A DNA stretch of 64,000 nt from Nematostella vectensis (taxonomy: Eukaryota > Cnidaria > Anthozoa > Actiniaria > Edwardsiidae), in the NCBI RefSeq assembly GCF_932526225.1, contig NC_064047.1, positions 5,331,501-5,395,500 on the forward strand, in the 5' to 3' direction. A program made the translations under genes and the position numbers. The first letter of the stretch is position 1; every line of letters begins with the position of its first letter. Below the pieces are notes generated by a model. It made no database searches. It had not been told where the DNA came from and saw nothing but the letters and a program-made list of their open reading frames with translations. Positions 56,961-64,000 of this stretch are shown in pieces.

Positions 56961-58393
56961 GCAAGTCCACGATATACAAAGAAACTGCTTACTTAGTAGC
57001 CGACCACTGCACACTAAAACGGATTCGATTGAAACCTTCCTTCCACACTAACACACGCGCTGGATCCAGCGAATCCGGTTACTTTTAGAAAGGCCGTCGA
57101 AAGTGAATCAAAATGAATCCGTATACTTTGGTCCTAAGTGTGGACGGTCGAATCCGTATCGAAATGAAAACGATGGCGTCATATCGCAGGCGCGCGCTGC
57201 TTTGAGCATGCGCATATAATAAAAATGACGTCACCCTGTACCTGCGTTTTCAAACGTATGAATCCGTGTTAGTGTGGACGGCTGGATCCAGGCGAACACG
57301 ATGCGAAAACGATAGTGTGGACGCAAATCAAATGATGCGTTTTCGGCGAAACGAATCCGGATTTTTTTTTAATCCTTAGACTCCTTAGACTCACTGCTCA
57401 CGAATCACGAGCGATTTGGTTTAGCACACCCACCTACCAAACCGAGGAGTCAGTATTCAAAAGCCAGTGCTGTAGCAGGCCTCAGAAAATTGGAAGAAGG
57501 GGGGATGGCACGATATCCCCCCCGGGGGGGGGGTGGTACTCAGTCTTTGTTTGGGTTTAGGGGTGCCGCTGGGGGTTTTGAAACCTGACCCTGTCTAGGA
57601 CAACACCCTCAATTTTAGGACCCTGTTAGCAAGTGAGAGGAAGCAAGGCAATCAGATCGGCGGCGGGATCAGCGGTTACGAGTGTTAGCAAGGCAACGAA
57701 ATCGGTGCCCTGTTTAGCACAGCCTTGCTTGAAATTATGTACTCTGTTCATGACACAGAGGCCTGAAATATATACCCTGTTCAGGACAGAGAGGCCCGAA
57801 ATGTAAACCCTGTTTTGGAAAGAGAGTTAAAAAACCATCCCCTGTCCAGCGGCACGTCCCCGTATAGCCCATATCATCCCCCCCCCCCTCCCCCGCCGGC
57901 ACGATACTGAAACATCGAGAAAATATTTGGGGGTACAGCCACACTACTTTTTTAATTCCTTGTAATTTTTTATTGGGGCCCGCACCCCCTTGCGGCCCTA
58001 AAAGCACAAGACAAGCTCGACTATTGTATGGTTTAACTTATATTACCTCTTGGTCTGAAATGTCGGTTTTTTAAAGGTAAAATTTAATACTTCCGGGGAA
58101 AATAAGCAAACCAGATCAAACATAACGACATAACTGTTTGTATGGCTTTCTGGCTGAAGGGATGACAGAGCAAGAGATAGCGAGAAGGCAGGACAAAACT
58201 TTCTGTCTGAAGAAATTCCTAGAGCCAGAGATAGCAGGAAACCAGTTATAGATTCATAGAACATTTTTTTGTATTTTCAGTGTATTTTAATCTTCAAAAA
58301 TAAAATAGCATGTCACAAAACTGTTACAATATTTGGATTTGTTTAGTTCTTTTTAAATAATGCTTTCCTATGGCAAAACGTACACTATGTGGT

Positions 58394-58498
58394 TGAGATT
58401 CCGTATTCAATATTATTAACGTCAAGAGGACTGAACGATCCACACTTTCAGTGGGGGGACTTAATCATGGTCAACATTGTCGATCAAACGGCGAATGT
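58394..58498 (+). pseudogene. relic of the first ILEI exon, copy 2
   Basis: Counterpart of 38367-38470: LLTSRGLNDPHFQWGDLIMVN followed by GTAAGCAATGATTT. Its presence in both segments shows that the relic is older than the segmental duplication. Confidence 0.7.
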
Positions 58499-59035
58499 AA
58501 GCAATGATTTTTTGGTACTAAATAGTAACGTACAATTTCTTTGTAAAAGTAAAAAAGCAAACAACTTGAACCGTAACTTCGCGAAATAAACACACTTTTC
58601 TCTTCGCTAATAGAAGTGAATGTGCCAAGAAAATGTCGGCGAAATTAAAGTATTTAAATCCCGCGAGATATTGGAAGGAATTGGTGGTGAAAGGGCGTAG
58701 TTGTTGTTATTTTTTCTTGTTGTTGCTGTTTTCAGTTTGCTCTTTTTTGGTGGAGGGGGGGGGGGGGGAGGGAGAGGGGCTTAGCCTTCCTCTTGACGGC
58801 CAAATGTGCGCCCTAATGCCCTAGGCTCTTTTAATTTGACCGTGATCAACAGGTAACCCAAACAATCAAGACTATCTTATTCTTGTCCCAATAAAAAGTG
58901 CCTATGTTATTTTTATCATGTTGCAGATAAGTTGTATATTATTGACAATCAATATACCGGCTCATCTCATATACGCAGAGGGAAATTATATAAGAACTCG
59001 CACATTTTATAATATAGCGCTCACACATCCAATGT

Positions 59036-59052
59036 CCCATAATGCATTGCAG
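59036..59052. promoter_or_regulatory. candidate ZNF143/Staf-like site, copy 2
   Basis: CCCATAATGCATTGCAG about 20 bp upstream of the RMI1-copy ATG, identical over this core to the copy-1 site. Confidence 0.35.
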
Positions 59053-59069
59053 CCAGATAGAAATCCAAA

Positions 59070-62000
59070 ATGGCGGCAAATTCAGCTCGAAATACTTTGC
59101 TGTGGTTGAGAGAAAACTACCACGCGAATGTACGTCAGGGCTGGCTTGATGAATGCATAGACTTCATCAAAAGAACAAATAGTGTAAGCGTATTCATTGG
59201 ATAAATTCAAGGTCTCTGTGTAATGGAATTTACGATTGTCTTGTGGTAATGTATCAACCTAACAAGATGGTCTATCACAACAGCGAGGTTCATGTTGATA
59301 AACACTAAAGACGTGGTATAGTTTTTTTGCACTTTAACAACAAAACGTCAAACTTCAAGAGAATGCTTATATAAATACTATTTGATGAGTGTTCTTACGA
59401 ACGCCTTCGTTGTAGCGTGTAGCAGGAGTAATCAAAAATAGAAAACCCCCTAGGGGGGGGGGGGGGGGGTGAAAAGGGGGCGGTAAATCCGCCAATCCGC
59501 TACATTTTCGGGGCAAATCCGTGAATCCACAGATATTTTTAGATCCGCATGGTTTGACAGATAAACATTAGCATTGATTAAAATTCATTTCAAATCCGAC
59601 ATTGGACTGTCAAAGCCAGCCAAAATCCAAAATCCTCGCCCAATTGTCAACAGGTCCGTGATCCACCGTATTTCCAAAATCCGCCAATCCGCTGAAATAA
59701 TCATCAAAATCCGTAATCCGTGAGCATTTCGAGGCCCAATTCTCCGATCCGCTAACCTATTCGCCCCCCCCCCCCCTTGCCCTATAGTCCCAGGAAAGGG
59801 TGGGGAATTTGATTTTAACCCTAACAATTTCAAAATTTATACAGGAAGGTTTCATTGTTTAAAACCTTCAGTGTTTCAGTGTTTGAAATTATCTTTTAGC
59901 CATTTTACCAATAGGGTGAACAGATTTAGTCACAAGGATGGGCTTTGACAACACAAAAAGTACACCTTCGTTCCCTGTTCAGCCGAGCGTAACTAATTGT
60001 CCAATGGCCTCAGTCAAGGAGGCAAATGGCTGCTTACTTGTTTAAAAAAAGGCTAGCGGCAAGGGAAAATAGTTTAGCTCAGATATTTTGCCACATATCG
60101 AATGTAAGTGTACCCTGGCATAGGTCTACGAGATAAAAATGTTTCGGTTTTTGTATTTTCCTTGTGAATTTCAAAAGTATTTGAGTGCTACCGAAAACGA
60201 AACCTCCAACCTTGTCTCTTTCCTTAGTAGGGTGAGTGAAGCTGTATATTTTGCAAAGAAAACTGCCCCAAATCGTTATTAGACATACATTTGACAGCAA
60301 CAAGACGTGTTCTAAGTTATAAGGCAATTCTATTGGCAAAATTTCACAAAAACTCACCACTACAATCCACTTGTTTTACCTCTAATACGAACAGCCGATT
60401 CCAAGCTATGAACAAGCTTCAAAACTATTGTCTGAGCTACCTGTCGTTCTAGTGTATGGTGGAACCCACTCCCAGGGGATGTGGGGCTCAGTAGAGTTTA
60501 TTTCTTTAAAGTTTATATTTTATCACTCCTTAATCAAAACAGGTTCCACCATGTATTGGTTTATACTCAAGGTACCTATTTCCAATATTGCGGTGATAAT
60601 AATTCCTTCCTGTTTTAGGGTCGTTCTATTACTCAGCACCAGTTGAATCAGCTGGTACATGACAAATTCTTATTAGCTGACTTGCAAGAAATTGGTGAGG
60701 CAAGTTTACCCCAAGTCAAGGATGAGGTTATGATGGTAGATGGAACTTATTGCTTGCAGGTGAAGCCTATTCAAGAAATATATACTGTCACACGCTTTAG
60801 GGCCAATAAATTGTTTATTACTAGCTAGTTTGGCTCTGGAAATCCATCTTGTATTGTTTGAGGTTGCCTCGTTTAGCTGAGCGCAAACCCTTTGAAACTG
60901 TAGAATTTGTTTTGCAGATTAATTCTGTTATAAATGTTGGACAATCAGCGTATTCACAAATCATGAAAATTAAAGGGAAAGATGACCCTGAAAGCCATTT
61001 GGACAAGAAACATACCAATGTAAGTTTTGTTTCATTCAACTGTCATATGTACTCAACTGGTTATATACCCATTGATTCCTCAACTAGCCTGTACGGGCAT
61101 GTATGTACAAGCCAAAAAATTGTTGTCCTTCTATGACTATGATTTTTGTTGCCTTTTCAGTGGGAACCAAAGGTGAAGGCAAGTCGGATGTTGTTTTTTC
61201 AGCTTTCTGATGGTGGGCAGCAAATTCAGGCGATGGAATATCAGATAATACCTACCTTACAGGCATTGACACCTCCTTGAACCAAAGTATGTTTACAAAG
61301 GGACATGTCAGTGGAATGTTTCAAATATGCTTGACTCACACAAATGAGACAGAGAATCCCTTACTGCGTTTATGAATACATTAAAAAAAAATTCCCTGAA
61401 AAGGCCAAAGTCTTCGAGGTATGAATTTCGATATCACAGCATTAGTGAGACTAATTTTACCAGGCCCATAGCCAGTACAACTACGAGGTAGGACGAGCTA
61501 CCTAAGAGAAAATGGTCCGCTTTATGGTTAAAGGAACCCCACCCCCCCCCCCCCCTGCTCAAAATCCTGGCTACGGGCCTATTTACACATTTAGTGTACA
61601 TATTAAAAAAGGAGAAATCTGTCCAGAATGTGAGAAATGTCCATTGTATGGAAGCCATGGTAATATTTTTCTGAATTCTGAAATATCTTAGGTTATCATC
61701 CAAGGGCCGATTGCTTATAGGCTGGGCGTGTTACTTCTGACCAGACAATGTCTTGTACGCATTTTGGGTGGATCCACAGAAAGCCTAGTGGAGACCAACT
61801 CAACATGGAATTTACTTCACAGCAGCATGTAAGCACTTTAGAATAAAAATTACAGACAAGCCCCAGCCCTAACCTTTTTTGAAAAGAATAATCGTTTTAT
61901 ATATCATATTTCCTCAGGTAATAATTTTACTGGTTGCGTCTTCCTACTAAAACCGGCAACTTTGTTGTTAAATTTAGATTGCAAGTATCACGCTTGTTCT

Positions 62001-63964
62001 ATTCTGATGGTCTAACATCTTATTCTTTGTACATGTGCAGGCCCGTACCCAGGATTTTTATTGGGGGGGGGGTGCAAAATCTGAAAAAGTGGACCTTATT
62101 TTTCCGGGGGGAGGGGTACCACCCCCTTTGCAGTATCTTCATGGGACATTTATTGTCGGATTTAGCTACATACCAGAGTGATCTATCTTATGCTTTATAG
62201 TTTTGTCTACAAATAGCACGTCTATTGAGAACCAAAAGTGGACCTTGTGTTCGCACCCCCTGCACCCCCCCCCACCCCCCCCTGGGTAAGGGCCTGATGT
62301 GTGTTAATGTGGTGCATGCAAGAAACATATTCCTCAATTGTCTTGTTTACTATGAAAAGAGAACTGATCTATAATATCTATAATATTTAAAGGCACTCTG
62401 TCAGCTACTAGTATTGTCATCCTAGCAAAATACAAAGTATGATAAAGCATTAATATCTGTCTGCTAAATTGGTTACTGCAGTCATGTACCATTGGCTGGG
62501 GGGTAGGGGGGTAGGGGGTGCAATCATAGGTACTATTTTAAGATTCCTAGGAATGACCCACTTTTTGGCTGCCAGGGTGCCTGCTCACCCCTGTACTGTA
62601 TGTAGAAATAAAACACAACTTTATTTATTTATTGCATAATTTCTATTAGACTTAGTCAATAAAGTACAAAACTTTGATTTTAGATGATTATTTCTTTACT
62701 TTTTCACAATATGGCTATGAGTTTTGAATTAAATTATAACAGACGTGGCTTACAATAGATATTTATTACCCATTTTGAATACCTGTTGTTATGTCTCTAA
62801 AACATCAGTGTGAGTACATTGCTTGTTATGCTGGGCTCAGTAGGATAGTAAAACATTCGTCTCGCAAGTTAGGTACAGTCTTAAACTTGAGGCAAAATTT
62901 TAATGTTTCACTGGTTTCTTTATAATTGCAGAGGGCAAGAACCGCCAGAACCACCAGCAGTTGTACAAATACTTGAAGATGAGGCAGGGAGCTCATCTTC
63001 CAAACCATTAAACAAGAACACTCAAAATGTGTCCATGCAGTCATCAACAAGAAACCCCTTTTGTAAAAGTACTGCAAGAAGTTGTCAGAATTTCTTTGAA
63101 AACAAACATCAAATGAGCACACCTGGTGTAGACTCTAGTATTTGTGCAAACCTTAGAGTTACTGGAAAAGTTCCAGGAAATGAAAGGGTGAATAATAACT
63201 GGCCAAACACAAGGACATCTATTGGAAAAAGTAAACTGCAGAAAACACACTGCAAAAGCCTTCAGAGATGCGATTCCTGGGGAGAAAGAACTGATTATTT
63301 TGATGATGATGATAATGAGTTATTAGACGAGGACCTATTTTTTGATGACATAGAAGAGAATTTGGATTTTGATCAATTGGATCAACTTGAGAAAGGAGCT
63401 CTACCAATAAGGAATTCTGCATCAGAGAACATTGCAAGTCTTCACCTTCAAGAACTTCAGGATGTGTTTGAGAATATTGATTATCAAGATTTGGATGATT
63501 TTGAATTAGATAATACAAATAATGGAAGCATTATACTGTGTGAGAAAACCATTAAGAGAAAAGAAGATAATTCAAGAGTTTGTAGCTTTGGAGTGGACAC
63601 TGGAATTACTGATTATTCATCTAAGGGAAAATTCCCTATGAAACAAAGGGTTAATAAGGAAGATGAAATTTCTGAGCAGGTCTGTAAAACGCAAAGGCAA
63701 GCTAATGTCCCCCCTTTTGGAAACAGTATCAATCCAAAACCAGAAAAACATCCAGCTTTTGGAAAAGATAGACAAGGGGTGTTGGAAGGTATGGAGGTGA
63801 TTGATGTTGATCATCCTGTCATAAAACCCAATTATCAAATAACAAAACTGGACAAGATGGAAAGTATGGGAAGTTCTTATTCACTTGAGTCTCTGCCATT
63901 TACCTATCTCAAGACTGTGGAACAGCATCTGCCATTTCAGGAGGATATCACCATCAGAATAAAG
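59070..63964 (+). pseudogene. RMI1: RMI1 copy 2, nonsense mutation in exon 4 (3' end outside window)
   Basis: Exons 59070-59183, 60619-60759, 60918-61019, 61161-61286, 61692-61828 and 62932-63964 have the same lengths as in copy 1, and all visible GT/AG sites are kept. Exon 4 reads ACA CCT CCT TGA where copy 1 has GGA, giving a stop at 61278-61280 (codon 159), inside the first OB fold. Other changes are missense, for example a Pro-to-Ile in the MEYQPIPTL motif and Cys-to-Tyr in exon 5. The acidic exon 6 stays open over all 1,033 nt. Exons 7-10 lie beyond the window. A truncated product would lose most of the OB fold and the BLM-binding end. It could be a young pseudogene, a segregating allele, or a base error. 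Confidence 0.85.
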
Positions 63965-64000
63965 GTTTGTGCTCTTGATAAATTTAAAAAAATCAAGTTT

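Larger units (their letters stand above)
47657..64000. repeat. segmental duplication, copy 2 (cut by window end)
   Basis: Diverged direct copy of 19421-44.1 kb. Differences seen: no EGF array; a 0.96-kb triplication; extra sequence at about 51.39-52.21 kb and 53.82-54.12 kb; scattered substitutions and small indels. It continues in RMI1 intron 6 to the last base. Confidence 0.93.

Overview
The window is intron-rich animal DNA with no bacterial features. It carries three recognisable metazoan gene types (a TIAM-family RhoGEF, a secreted PAN/EGF/ILEI-type protein, and RMI1), many small inverted-repeat transposons and several large minisatellites. I infer an invertebrate, most likely an anthozoan cnidarian such as a sea anemone. 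The reasons are the close exon-by-exon likeness of RMI1 and TIAM to vertebrate proteins, the secreted EGF/ILEI protein, and the MITE-rich introns. The species is not proven by the sequence.

Layout. (1) 1-13.6 kb, + strand: the last eleven coding exons of a TIAM/Still-life Rac GEF (DH-PH and C-terminal tail). Its introns hold a 67-bp minisatellite, a (GATGGT)n tract, a 61-bp tandem array, a 31-bp minisatellite that starts exactly at a splice donor, a Mutator-like element with 9-bp target duplications, and several MITEs. (2) 13.6-19.4 kb: intergenic, with a dispersed repeat (second copy at 44.8 kb) and a 2.87-kb PIF/Harbinger transposon with 28-bp terminal inverted repeats, a truncated DDE transposase and remains of its partner protein. 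(3) 19.6-36.9 kb, + strand: a secreted-protein gene with a signal-peptide/PAN-like first exon, seven near-identical calcium-binding EGF exons and two exons coding for an ILEI (FAM3-like) domain. The EGF exons sit in an alternating 1,306/1,318-bp array, i.e. a 2,624-bp higher-order repeat. (4) 39.0-46.7 kb, + strand: a complete ten-exon RMI1 gene (672 codons). (5) 47.66-64.0 kb: a second, diverged copy of regions 3 and 4. It lacks the whole EGF array. Its RMI1 copy keeps all visible splice sites but has a nonsense codon in exon 4. The copy runs off the window end.

RMI1 works with Topoisomerase III alpha and BLM in dissolving double Holliday junctions. TIAM proteins load GTP on Rac. The PAN/EGF/ILEI protein is predicted to be secreted. 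The three do not form an operon-like unit. What ties the right two thirds of the window together is a roughly 28-kb tandem segmental duplication in direct orientation, followed by unequal change within each copy: EGF expansion in copy 1, and EGF loss, a 0.96-kb local triplication and RMI1 decay in copy 2.
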